DNA of 11,904 nucleotides from CAZBUB01 sp964494985 (GCA_964494985.1 CAZBUB010000062.1:1-11904); one strand, 5' to 3'; positions 1-6,392 are shown, numbered from the stretch's first letter. The notes: generated by a model from the letters alone, not told the origin. A program made the numbers and translations.

Positions 1-1
1 G

Positions 2-64
2 TGCTGGCGGAACATAGATAAGGATATCGGCGACCGGATCGCCAAAGGCGTGAAGAGCAACTGA
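2..64 (+). CDS. C-terminal end of a catalase-like protein (partial)
   Basis: The second forward frame is open from the window edge to a TGA at 62-64 and encodes 20 residues, including NIDKDIGDRIAKGV. Haem catalases commonly end with a similar pattern, N/K-x-D-x-D-x-G-x-R-V-A-x-G-L, so this is probably the last helix of a catalase whose body lies to the left. A strong GC-rich hairpin follows 16 bases after the stop, which supports a real gene end here. The stretch is very short, so the family call is tentative. Confidence 0.4.
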   Translation, partial: CWRNIDKDIGDRIAKGVKSN

Positions 65-80
65 TCTGCCCTCAACCTTC

Positions 81-113
81 CCCGGCCCGCTGTATTCTCT
101 CTGGCGGGCCGGG
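81..113 (+). terminator. GC-rich hairpin, probable terminator of the catalase-like gene
   Basis: A perfect 10-bp stem, CCCGGCCCGC at 81-90 and GCGGGCCGGG at 104-113, encloses a 13-base loop. It sits just after the stop codon at 62-64. No T-run follows, so if it terminates transcription it does so through the stem alone, or it acts as an mRNA 3' end stabiliser. It could also serve transcription coming from the right on the minus strand. Confidence 0.6.
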
Positions 114-264
114 ACAAACAACTCATACAACAGTGTCTCAGCCTGAACCGGTCAAGACCAGACATTTCCCAAGTCCCCACCGCAGATACCAAATCCTCCG
201 GCCAGGCCGCCTCACTGGATTCCAAATCAACCTTTCTGTCGTTCCAGTAAGCATCAAAATCCAT
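114..264 (-). other. Open minus-strand stretch after the cupin, possible gene remnant
   Basis: An ATG at 262-264, overlapping the end of the cupin gene, opens a frame beginning MDFDAYWNDRKVDL and continuing through ESSEAAWPEDLVSAVG. The frame has no stop before the window edge, so it runs back through the terminator hairpin and the catalase tail on the opposite strand. The first 40 or so residues are acidic and look protein-like; the rest looks like chance reading. I do not recognise a family. It could be a short coupled gene that lost its end. Nothing else is visible between 114 and 253. Confidence 0.2.
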
Positions 265-679
265 CCCGATTTATTGTCACAGGCAAGTCTTTGGTCCCAG
301 CGTAAAACACAATGATTTCTGCAGGCTCTTCACCCTGGTTTTGACCATAATGCCAGGTGTTCACCACTTCAATAATGGGGTCTCCGGCCTTGAGGTGTAA
401 GGTCTTTTCCTGTTCTGTGATTACCGTCAGCTCTCCTGCAAGCAGTACTCCTGCGTTGATCACTGGATGCATGTGCATGGGCAGTTTTGCCCCGGCAGGA
501 ATAGTAATTCGCAAGATCTGAATCTCAGGCTCACCGTCAGGATACTCGGGCAAGGTCTTCCGATCCCAGCTTTGACTTGACCGGGACAGGACCTGAACAT
601 CCACTCTGTTTTTGTCCACTGCCCAGGCAGGGCAAGCCACCAAAAAGATAAAAAGGAAGCAGAAAATACATCTTTGCAT
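254..679 (-). CDS. Secreted small cupin-domain protein
   Basis: This is a 141-residue protein with a clear signal peptide: hydrophobic core FCFLFIFLVA followed by an AWA cleavage site near residue 20, so it is probably periplasmic. A single cupin_2 barrel follows. Motif 1 is seen as GAKLPMHMHP...GVLLAGEL (HxH metal ligands near residues 68-70) and motif 2 as GDPIIEVVNTWHYGQN with the third histidine. The glutamate usual in motif 1 is not obvious, which would leave a His-based metal site. Small exported cupins of this kind bind a metal ion, but their substrates are mostly unknown. The ATG at 677-679 is preceded by GAGAAGG on the minus strand. It appears to be a single-gene unit: the neighbour on its right is a decayed HD-GYP tail on the same strand. 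Confidence 0.85.
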   Translation of the reverse strand: MQRCIFCFLFIFLVACPAWAVDKNRVDVQVLSRSSQSWDRKTLPEYPDGEPEIQILRITIPAGAKLPMHMHPVINAGVLLAGELTVITEQEKTLHLKAGDPIIEVVNTWHYGQNQGEEPAEIIVFYAGTKDLPVTINRDGF

Positions 680-855
680 GGCCTTCTCGTTTCCTGTCTT
701 ATAGGGTTAGTCCTTTGTCTCCTATTTTATTGAAATTATTAGCATTTTATCGTGGGATTCTGATTCCGCTGCTTGGTATGTAGAAATTCGACACCAACCT
801 TATCTCTACTGCCCACCCTATTGGGGAGTTGGACATGATGATATTTGCCCATTCT

Positions 856-1005
856 TTATATGATCTCAATGAACTTATCCACCATGTCCGGATCGAACTG
901 GGTTCCGGAGCAAACCTTTATTTCTGCTATCGCATATTCGTGGGCTAATGTCTGACGATAGGGCCTGTCGCTGGTCATAGCATCGTAGGCATCCGCAATG
1001 GCCCC
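856..1005 (-). pseudogene. C-terminal remnant of an HD-GYP domain protein
   Basis: Minus-strand translation gives IADAYDAMTSDRPYR, then QTLAHEYAIAEIKVC, then SGTQFDPDMVDKFIEII and a stop at 856-858. These are the characteristic last motifs of an HD-GYP cyclic-di-GMP phosphodiesterase: the ADAYDAMTSDRPYR strand-helix, and the GTQFDPxxVxxF helix that normally ends the domain. The catalytic HD and HHExxDGxGYP motifs are absent. The frame hits a stop at 1027-1029 and the sequence beyond about 1005 no longer resembles the family. This is therefore the natural 3' end of a gene whose 5' part was removed by rearrangement. Confidence 0.8.
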
Positions 1006-1019
1006 ATGTGTCAAAATAG

Positions 1020-1117
1020 TTGTCGCTTAGGGGAAGACCTCGGAGCTCCGGTAGGGAGGTGCCCCCGGGGATCTGCCTGGGGTCGATGTTCAGCTTCGCT
1101 TCCCCTGCTTTGATGAA
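1020..1117 (-). other. Unassigned open stretch between HD-GYP and IS remnants
   Basis: One minus-strand frame opens after a TGA at 1118-1120 and reads FIKAGEAKLNIDPRQIPGG followed by TSLPELRGLPLS. It has a plausible protein-like composition but no start codon, and it runs into the HD-GYP piece out of frame. I do not recognise it. It may be the end of another broken gene, or chance. Confidence 0.15.
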
Positions 1118-1143
1118 TCACACAAGGGACTTGGAAACATTGT

Positions 1144-1262
1144 ATGCCTCAGCAGTATTCCCTGCAACTACGAGAGACCGCACTAAAAAAATGTTGACGG
1201 GTCCTGGATCTCCAACCCAAGTTTCGTTCTTGGCGGCTTTGGCGGGCATGATCTCCTGCTAT
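1144..1262 (+). pseudogene. Decayed IS3-type orfA (helix-turn-helix transposase subunit), copy 1
   Basis: From ATG 1144 the sequence encodes MPQQYSLQLRETALKK. A single-base loss in the A-tract around 1184-1191 then shifts the frame, and the next frame continues MLTGPGSPTQVS. This matches, residue by residue and nearly base by base, the copy at 6778 (MQYFLQFRETVLKKALTG...). Such N-termini belong to the small orfA helix-turn-helix protein of IS3-type elements. After about 1235 the similarity fades, and no orfB or terminal inverted repeat is visible. Confidence 0.6.
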
Positions 1263-1290
1263 TCTAAAAGGTTAGCGCAAATTCCCATGT

Positions 1291-1606
1291 AAGACCCTAG
1301 ATGCTCACCAATGGGCATGGCCCACTTACCTGAGCAAAATCCAGGCCCAGGAGTTTGGCTCTTTGTTCCTGGCTCATTTTGTGGATCAGCATCTCGACCT
1401 TGTGCAGATCATCAACTCGGTCATTCCTGCAAAACCTCGGGAAAAAGGACCGACACTAGATGAATATTTTTTGTATGCCGCCTTTAACAGAATGGTCGAG
1501 CCCAGATCAAAGCTGGGACTGCCTGTCTGGTACAAGAATCTGGCTGTGCACCAGGTGCGGCCCGTGGATATATCTGCCTTAACTTCCCAGCGCTACTGGA
1601 CAAAAT
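1291..1606 (+). pseudogene. N-terminal remnant of an IS1634-family (IS4-like) transposase
   Basis: The frame through 1291-1606 encodes about 105 residues. Features typical of IS1634-type transposases appear in order: a leucine-rich helix (EFGSLFLAHFVDQHLDL), then LDEYFLYAAFNRMVEPRSK (the usual xxAxNRxVxPRSK block), then LPVWYKNLAVHQV, and LTSQRYW near the end. The start of the protein and the whole DDE catalytic region are missing. The sequence then switches, within about 10 bases of 1606, to the tail of an arylsulfotransferase-like gene. The open frame runs on to a TGA at 1633-1635, which belongs to the other gene's sequence read out of frame. Confidence 0.75.
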
Positions 1607-1753
1607 TGTCAATGACCAGGGGAGACGGTGTTTGAGTTTTTCTATCCCTTCAGTGATGACCGGGTCCTTTTGCTTTCAGAGGCAATCTGGGTGCCAGAGG
1701 ATTTCTTCGATTTTGAGCTGGATGAAAAACAGTGTCCAGATGATGCTGGCTGA
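1607..1753 (+). pseudogene. C-terminal remnant of a second arylsulfotransferase-like gene
   Basis: In the frame ending at TGA 1751-1753 the translation is TVFEFFYPFSDDRVLLLSEA, then IWVPEDFFDFELDEKQC and a short tail. The intact gene at 2150-3553 ends TVFEFFNRYDDEQALLVSEA, IWVPEDFFDFELKDKEC. The similarity is strong over about 40 residues and extends weakly left, with one frameshift, to about 1607 (LVNxQGE). The fragment is therefore the 3' end of a paralogue, or of a duplicated copy, whose 5' part has been replaced by the IS1634 piece. The two tails differ enough to exclude a very recent duplication. Confidence 0.85.
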
Positions 1754-1896
1754 TGCAGTGCGGAAAAGGGTTCGATCTGTATTTTTATTCACCACCAGCA
1801 CACATGACACATGCGCCATTTTGGCCCAATCTGTCTGGTCAAGCCCCCTTACCCCCTTGCCAAGGTGATTTTGTTCTCAGGTGTAAGAAGCCAGGA

Positions 1897-1924
1897 GTGT
1901 TCAGGTTTTAGTGTTCAGTGTTCA
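1897..1924. repeat. Heptamer tandem repeat (GTGTTCA)
   Basis: Four 7-base units lie head to tail: GTGTTCA, GGTTTTA, GTGTTCA, GTGTTCA. Three are identical and one is degenerate. The same 7-base periodicity, with other unit sequences, appears inside the sensor kinase gene at 11464-11491. Confidence 0.7.
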
Positions 1925-1986
1925 ACGCCGCCGCTGGCCGCAGCCGCCCAGTTTGACCAAGAATGAAACAGAGCATGAAGAGGGCT

Positions 1987-2004
1987 GGGCTTGGGGTCAA
2001 GCCC
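1987..2004. terminator. Hairpin between the paralogue remnant and the sulfotransfer operon
   Basis: GGGCTTG at 1987-1993 pairs perfectly with CAAGCCC at 1998-2004 around a four-base loop. There is no T-run, so its role as terminator for the lost upstream gene is only possible. Confidence 0.3.
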
Positions 2005-2149
2005 GCCCTTCGCACAAACCGGCTCAACAGTAGGCCAAATTCTCCCCAATGAGCTCCAAATCCGGTATGCATCTTGCTAAAGAGCTAAGGGCTGGCAATC
2101 ACCCTGGGTTGTTCCTTCATGTCCGAGTCTTCAAGGAGCGCATTGGGCA

Positions 2150-3553
2150 ATGAAATATGTAAGTATCGGCGCCGCTGTTTTTTTATTGAGCATATCCTTT
2201 TTCAGCTGGGGATATCTCGCGGCTGAATATCAAGCCTTTCCCGGGCCGGCAATACAGCCGATCCAGGAAGACATCGAGTCCTTTGCAACTGGAAACGGGC
2301 ACAGTGAGCGCAGTATGAAGGACAAGCTCATCCATGACGCTGGTATCCAGCCCAAGCGCATGCTTGAGAAACAGGAAAGAGATCCTGACCGCGAGTACGA
2401 GTCACTGCCCATAAACGGGCTCTCAGATGACCGGTCTTCTCCTTTGCTGTATGTAAAAGACAAAGAGGCGTTTGCCCAGGGGTATATTTTGATCTGGGGC
2501 GCATTTGATCTCAAGGAGAATATGTACGCCGCGATCCTCCTGGACAGCGACGGAGACATTGTCCATACGTGGATGCCAAACCAGGACGCATTCCGGCACA
2601 AGATAGATGAGCACAACGCAGACAAGGGGGAGGAAGAAGAGAAACTTGAATACAATGACCCAGACAATCTTCCCCAGGGCATAGCCCTCTTTTCAGATGG
2701 ATCACTGATCTTAAATGACAGTGACCCGGGCAACGGAATGCAGAAATTAGATTTTTGCTCTCAGCCCAGCTGGGTCAAGCTCGGCAGGTACAGCCACCGA
2801 ATCACCAAGACAGACAACGACTCCAGCATCTGGGCCATTGATGGTGACAATGCCGGAGTATTGCGCAAGATTGACGCGGAAAACGGGAAGACCCTGCGCA
2901 CAATCACGCTTGCGGAGATTATAAAAGAAAACCCCCATGTGGATATCCTTTCCCTGCGGTATGACGACATGGATAAGACCTGGCTCAAGGACCGGTGGCA
3001 CATTAATGATGTCCACCCGCTCCCGGCTGAATATGCAGACGCATTTCCTGATTTTGATGCTGGTGACCTGCTGTTGAGCCTGAGGTCGCAAAACACCCTC
3101 ATGGTCGTGGATCAGGATTCGCTGCACATCAAGTGGTGGAAGATGGGACCCTTTTCCCGGCAGCACGATCCGGACTGGCAGCCAGAGGGCAAGATTTCGG
3201 TCTATGACAACCAAACCCGGTTTCAAGACCTCCATTCAAGAAAAGATCCCAAATTCAGCCGTATCCTGAGCTTTGATTTCCGGGACAAGAAGCTGCAGAC
3301 ATTGTATAATGGCAAAAAAGACAACTTTTACTCCAGCATCAGGGGAAATCATCAGCTGCTGCCCAATGGATCAATGCTCATAACCAGCCCCAAACAGGGC
3401 AGGGTCCTGCTTGTAAACCAGGACGGAGAGACTGTTTTTGAATTCTTCAACAGATATGATGATGAGCAGGCCCTCCTGGTCTCAGAAGCGATCTGGGTGC
3501 CAGAGGATTTTTTCGATTTTGAGCTCAAAGACAAAGAATGTTCATCATCATGA
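2150..3553 (+). CDS. Arylsulfotransferase-like exported beta-propeller protein
   Basis: A 467-residue protein. Residues 5-25 form a hydrophobic signal anchor, so the body should be periplasmic. It resembles the ASST/arylsulfotran_2 families, six-bladed propellers that move sulfuryl groups between phenolic esters without PAPS. Blade-like repeats are visible: GYILIWGAFDLKENMYAAIL, NLPQGIALFSDGSLIL, GDLLLSLRSQNTLMVVD and GNHQLLPNGSMLITSPK. Histidines in conserved-looking settings are H216 (GRYSHRI), H284 (DRWHINDVHP), H339 (RQHDPDW) and H401 (GNHQLL); ASST enzymes use central-channel histidines, one as the sulfate acceptor, but which of these is catalytic cannot be told here. A poorly conserved, acidic 80-residue linker follows the anchor. 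AAGGAG at 2133-2138, 11 bases before the ATG, sets the start. It is first of four same-strand genes; a remnant of a paralogue's tail lies at 1607-1753. Sulfotransferase activity itself is inferred. Confidence 0.8.
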   Translation: MKYVSIGAAVFLLSISFFSWGYLAAEYQAFPGPAIQPIQEDIESFATGNGHSERSMKDKLIHDAGIQPKRMLEKQERDPDREYESLPINGLSDDRSSPLLYVKDKEAFAQGYILIWGAFDLKENMYAAILLDSDGDIVHTWMPNQDAFRHKIDEHNADKGEEEEKLEYNDPDNLPQGIALFSDGSLILNDSDPGNGMQKLDFCSQPSWVKLGRYSHRITKTDNDSSIWAIDGDNAGVLRKIDAENGKTLRTITLAEIIKENPHVDILSLRYDDMDKTWLKDRWHINDVHPLPAEYADAFPDFDAGDLLLSLRSQNTLMVVDQDSLHIKWWKMGPFSRQHDPDWQPEGKISVYDNQTRFQDLHSRKDPKFSRILSFDFRDKKLQTLYNGKKDNFYSSIRGNHQLLPNGSMLITSPKQGRVLLVNQDGETVFEFFNRYDDEQALLVSEAIWVPEDFFDFELKDKECSSS

Positions 3554-3557
3554 TTGG

Positions 3558-3574
3558 GCCTGCTTGAAGCAGGC
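3558..3574. repeat. Short hairpin between operon genes 1 and 2
   Basis: GCCTGC pairs with GCAGGC (up to 8 bp if the loop tightens) four bases after the arylsulfotransferase stop. There is no T-run, so it is more likely an RNA processing or stability element, or a partial terminator, than a full operon end. The left arm GGCCTGCTTG (3557-3566) recurs exactly in the hairpin at 10301-10324. Confidence 0.4.
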
Positions 3575-3651
3575 TGCAAGAGATGGACTGTTTATTAAAA
3601 ACCTTAAGCTTGTGGGTCCAAGCTATTGTATTTTGCTCAGGAGGAAAAGAC

Positions 3652-3924
3652 ATGACACGAATGTATCTCAAATCAATGGCCATACTGGCCGGGCTGCTGA
3701 TCACCTCAGCCTCACCTGCGTTTGCCTATATTGGTCCTGGACTCGGAGCCGGGACTGTCGCTGTTGTCCTTGGAGTCATAGCCTCTGTTTTTTTGGCCCT
3801 GTTTGCCGTTATCTGGTATCCCTTGAAGCGGATATTCGGGAGAAAAAACAATGCCAAAGCTCCCGGGGCAAATTCCCGGGATGCCGGGGCAGAGCCCTCT
3901 GATTCTGCACCGCCCAATAAATAG
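3652..3924 (+). CDS. Small exported membrane protein with AYIGPG motif
   Basis: A 90-residue protein. The ATG at 3652 is chosen over an in-frame ATG at 3583 because a near-perfect AGGAGG lies at 3640-3645, seven bases upstream. Residues 8-25 form a signal peptide (LAGLLITSASPAFA) and the mature end begins AYIGPGLGAG. One transmembrane helix follows (TVAVVLGVIASVFLALFAVIWY), then the basic KRIFGRKNN and a polar tail. Small proteins with a signal peptide, an AYIGPGxG start and a helix ending WYPxKRxxxR occur in many proteobacteria beside envelope sulfotransferase or alkaline-phosphatase-type genes, from memory. Their function is unknown to me. It is the second gene of the operon, 98 bases after the arylsulfotransferase-like gene. 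Its stop codon lies in a 12-base tandem duplication. Confidence 0.75.
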   Translation: MTRMYLKSMAILAGLLITSASPAFAYIGPGLGAGTVAVVLGVIASVFLALFAVIWYPLKRIFGRKNNAKAPGANSRDAGAEPSDSAPPNK

Positions 3925-3936
3925 CCCAATAAATAA
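3913..3936 (+). repeat. 12-base tandem duplication carrying two stop codons
   Basis: CCCAATAAATAG at 3913-3924 is followed directly by CCCAATAAATAA at 3925-3936, differing only in the last base. Each unit encodes P-N-K-stop in the frame of the preceding gene, so a second in-frame stop backs up the first. Confidence 0.8.
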
Positions 3937-3981
3937 CTCCAGGACGCAGTGCACCGAACCGATGATAAGGAAGAAAGAAAC

Positions 3982-4353
3982 GTGGTCTGGATTGTCACTG
4001 CTCTTTGCTGCATTTGCGCTGTAGAGCTTCTCCTCAGGGCCGGACTTTTTGCGACCATACGCCAGATGCGGGCCGTGTCTGGCAAAACCATGCGCACGCT
4101 CACGAACAAGCGCATCTCTGATCACTGGAAGGAGAAAGTCCTGCCCGCCTATGCCTGGATGATCTTCAAGGGATCGGTTCGCCTGCTGCTGTCCCTGCTG
4201 CTTGTGTTCGCGCCGTTTTTGATTGCCATTTTTTTGGCCGAGCCCTTTGACCTCGGTTTTCTTTCCTTTGTGTCCTCCTGGACCGGAATCATCGGGGCCA
4301 CATGTATTGCAGCTGCCTACGGCCTGGTGCGAGGACGCTATGGCAAAAAATGA
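3982..4353 (+). CDS. Small multi-pass membrane protein of the sulfotransferase cluster
   Basis: A 123-residue hydrophobic protein with about three membrane segments: residues 3-20 (IVTALCCICAVELLL), about 61-83 (SVRLLLSLLLVFAPFLIAIFL) and about 92-113 (SFVSSWTGIIGATCIAAAYG). The basic stretch between the first two, TMRTLTNKRISDHWKEKVLP, is probably cytoplasmic and is its most distinctive block. I chose the GTG at 3982 because AAGGAAG lies seven bases upstream and the protein then starts just before the first helix; an in-frame GTG at 3949 would add 11 polar residues and has a weaker AGGA. The gene overlaps the sulfotransferase start by 14 bases, so the two are probably translationally coupled. 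The family is not recognised; a membrane partner of the sulfotransferase is inferred. Confidence 0.7.
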   Translation: MVWIVTALCCICAVELLLRAGLFATIRQMRAVSGKTMRTLTNKRISDHWKEKVLPAYAWMIFKGSVRLLLSLLLVFAPFLIAIFLAEPFDLGFLSFVSSWTGIIGATCIAAAYGLVRGRYGKK

Positions 4354-5431
4354 GTATGGTTTCGGGGCCCGCCTTCTCCATCATCTGGCCCTTTCTTCCC
4401 GAGCGGTTGCTGAGCTCTCCTTTCAGATCGATCAGGTGCTGCGAAGGACTGAGCCCGCCCCAGCCCTGGATAAACAGCATATCTTTGTTTCCGGCCTGGC
4501 CCGGGCCGGCACCACAGCCATCATGCGCCTTGTGTATGCCACAGGACGGTTCTGTTCTTTAACCTATCGGGACATGCCCTTTCCCCTGGCCCCTTTTCTG
4601 TGGAGGAAGACCCTCCTTGGGTGCTCCGCCCGGGAGGGAGATATGCGCGAACGGGCCCATGGGGACAGGATGCTGGTAAGCTTCGACAGTCCGGAGGCCC
4701 TGGAAGAGGTTTTCTGGCGGGTGTTCTGCGGGCAGCGCTATATACTGCCGGATAGCTTGATACCAATGCAGGCAGACTCCAAAAGCATTGATTTGTTCCA
4801 AAAATATATAGCCAGGCTCATGGAAATTGACGGAGCCGATCGCTATCTGTCCAAAAACAACAACAACATCCTCAGGCTGTTCTCCATCCAGGAGGCCTTT
4901 CCCCAGGCCTTGATCATCATTCCCTTCCGGGACCCGATCCAGCAATCCCTGTCTTTGCTGGCCCAGCACCGTCACTTTTGCCAGGTGCACAGCCAAGACC
5001 CGTTCTCCAGAAAATACATGCAATGGCTGGTTCATCATGAATTCGGAAGCGACCATCGCCCCTTCCAGGTGGATGAACAGCCAAGCGCGCATCTGCCGGA
5101 ATCGCCCAGCTATTGGCTGGAGCAATGGGTTCGGGTCTACCGCTTTGTCCTCCGGCAGGCGCGCAGGATGGATCAGGCCGTATTCTTTGTCGAATATGAA
5201 AAACTGTGCGCCGATCCGGCTGGGGTCTGGAAGGCTCTGGCCCGGCGTGCTGATCTGCCGGAGAATCTTCCAGCTGACTTTGTCCTGTCCCAGGCACCTG
5301 CCAGGGAAGGGTTTCTGGCAGAGCCCGGCCTGTATCAGCAGGCGCAGACGATCCACTTGCAGCTGCAAAAATGGTTTCAAGACGCTGTGCACGGCCCAAA
5401 TGGCCCCAAAAGCAAGGCTTGGGTAATGTGA
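4340..5431 (+). CDS. PAPS-dependent sulfotransferase family protein
   Basis: A 363-residue cytoplasmic protein of the Sulfotransfer_3 type. The 5'-phosphosulfate loop is FVSGLARAGTT at residues 49-59, matching the usual xVxGxxRSGTT. The 3'-phosphate motif is PFRDPIQQSLSLL, with R197 and S205 as the likely PAPS ligands. Such enzymes transfer sulfuryl groups from PAPS to hydroxyls or amines of sugars, lipids or peptides; the acceptor here is unknown. The ATG at 4340 is preceded by GAGGA and overlaps the previous gene by 14 bases. The frame is open further upstream (to 4223), but that part reads as the shadow of the membrane-protein gene. Last of the four-gene set; a convergent PanE-like gene ends 34 bases downstream, with no clear terminator between them. 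Confidence 0.88.
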   Translation: MAKNEYGFGARLLHHLALSSRAVAELSFQIDQVLRRTEPAPALDKQHIFVSGLARAGTTAIMRLVYATGRFCSLTYRDMPFPLAPFLWRKTLLGCSAREGDMRERAHGDRMLVSFDSPEALEEVFWRVFCGQRYILPDSLIPMQADSKSIDLFQKYIARLMEIDGADRYLSKNNNNILRLFSIQEAFPQALIIIPFRDPIQQSLSLLAQHRHFCQVHSQDPFSRKYMQWLVHHEFGSDHRPFQVDEQPSAHLPESPSYWLEQWVRVYRFVLRQARRMDQAVFFVEYEKLCADPAGVWKALARRADLPENLPADFVLSQAPAREGFLAEPGLYQQAQTIHLQLQKWFQDAVHGPNGPKSKAWVM

Positions 5432-5465
5432 TTGGTCAACGCCTACGAAATTCACGCTTCTCTAT

Positions 5466-6392
5466 TTAGGCATAGGCCCCAGTATCCTGCTCGATGGCCC
5501 GCAGGAACTGAAACAAATAGCGGTTCAGCGGTGTCGGCACGTCCAGTTCACGGCCCATGCCCAATAAGGTTCCGGCCAACATTTCAACTTCCGTCTTCCG
5601 TCCGGCCAGGACATCCTGGCACATGGAGGTCTTGCCTTCCGGGTCCAGGGTATCCATGACCTGCAGCCAGGATCCTATATCCTCCGGACCAAGCAAAATA
5701 CCCTTGGCCAAAGCCACATCGATGACCTCCTGCATGGCCTCCTGCATCAGCTCCCTGGCCTCCTGAGATTTCTGGAAGGTGCCGAACGGGGCCCGCAGAA
5801 CAGCTGAGACCTGATTGACTCCCACATTGATCATATACTTCCACCACATGACCCGGATCATGTCTTCCGGGATCTGGCAGGCAAGGCCCGCAGCTGCGAA
5901 CAAATCTTCAACCCGCTTGACCCTGGGGGTGACTTCCTCATTGCGCTCCTCCCCGAAATAGACCGTACCTTCGTTGGTCACCCGGACCTGGTCCGGCTCC
6001 CGCTGGGCATCGATGCCCAGGGCTATGGCGTAGAGCACCTTGTCCCAGCCGTAAGTGCGGGCCAGGATCTCTTCGGAATCAATGCCGTTCATCACCGAGA
6101 GAATGAGGGTGTTTTGGCCAACCAGATTGGTCATATCCGCTGCTACCTGATCCAGATGATGGTACTTGACCGCGACCAGTACCAGATCAGCTCGGAAATC
6201 TGTATCTTCCGGACTGACCACCCGGGCCGGAACAGTCTGACCATTGATCCGGACTCCGTTTTTTTGCAGGCGCCTGGCCCGGTCTCCCCCGGCCAGAAGG
6301 GCGGTCTGCTCAAAGCCGGCCTGATAAAACTTCCAATAATAAAAGGAGCCCATGGCTCCCGGACCGATAATGCACACCTGTGTATCCTGCAT
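5466..6392 (-). CDS. panE: 2-dehydropantoate 2-reductase (ketopantoate reductase)
   Basis: A 308-residue protein of the ApbA/PanE family, close to the usual 290-310. It reduces ketopantoate to pantoate with NADPH in pantothenate and coenzyme A synthesis. The N-terminal Rossmann motif is CIIGPGAMG (residues 7-15). K76 in AVKYHHLDQ and N102 in MNGI follow the family pattern, and the catalytic lysine is K185 in VMWWKYMINVGVNQ, the signature entering the C-terminal helical domain. The ATG at 6390-6392 is preceded on the minus strand by a perfect AGGAGG seven bases away. It stands alone on its strand. Many genomes carry PanE paralogues that act on other 2-oxo acids, so the family is certain but the exact substrate less so. 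Confidence 0.88.
   Translation of the reverse strand: MQDTQVCIIGPGAMGSFYYWKFYQAGFEQTALLAGGDRARRLQKNGVRINGQTVPARVVSPEDTDFRADLVLVAVKYHHLDQVAADMTNLVGQNTLILSVMNGIDSEEILARTYGWDKVLYAIALGIDAQREPDQVRVTNEGTVYFGEERNEEVTPRVKRVEDLFAAAGLACQIPEDMIRVMWWKYMINVGVNQVSAVLRAPFGTFQKSQEARELMQEAMQEVIDVALAKGILLGPEDIGSWLQVMDTLDPEGKTSMCQDVLAGRKTEVEMLAGTLLGMGRELDVPTPLNRYLFQFLRAIEQDTGAYA

Larger units (their letters stand above)
1754..2149. other. Intergenic region before the sulfotransfer operon
   Basis: I see no gene in this stretch of nearly 400 bases. It contains a heptamer repeat at 1897-1924 and a hairpin at 1987-2004. A ribosome-binding site AAGGAG at 2133-2138 serves the gene starting at 2150. No convincing sigma-70 promoter stands out, though the promoter of the operon should lie between about 2005 and 2130. 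Confidence 0.5.

Noticed and set aside
1020..1292. 90-codon plus-strand frame across the first orfA remnant
   Set aside because: Only the part after the A-tract frameshift is in phase with orfA; the N-terminal half is non-coding.
1632..1868. 78-codon plus-strand frame after the IS1634 remnant
   Set aside because: The arylsulfotransferase-tail homology is in another frame; this reading is out of phase with it.
2230..2733. 167-codon minus-strand frame opposite the arylsulfotransferase-like gene
   Set aside because: Serine- and proline-rich composition typical of antisense reading; no motif and no ribosome-binding site.
4559..5455. 298-codon minus-strand open frame opposite the sulfotransferase
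   Set aside because: It mirrors a gene with clear PAPS motifs, has no recognisable domain, and its start and end follow the opposite gene's codon bias.
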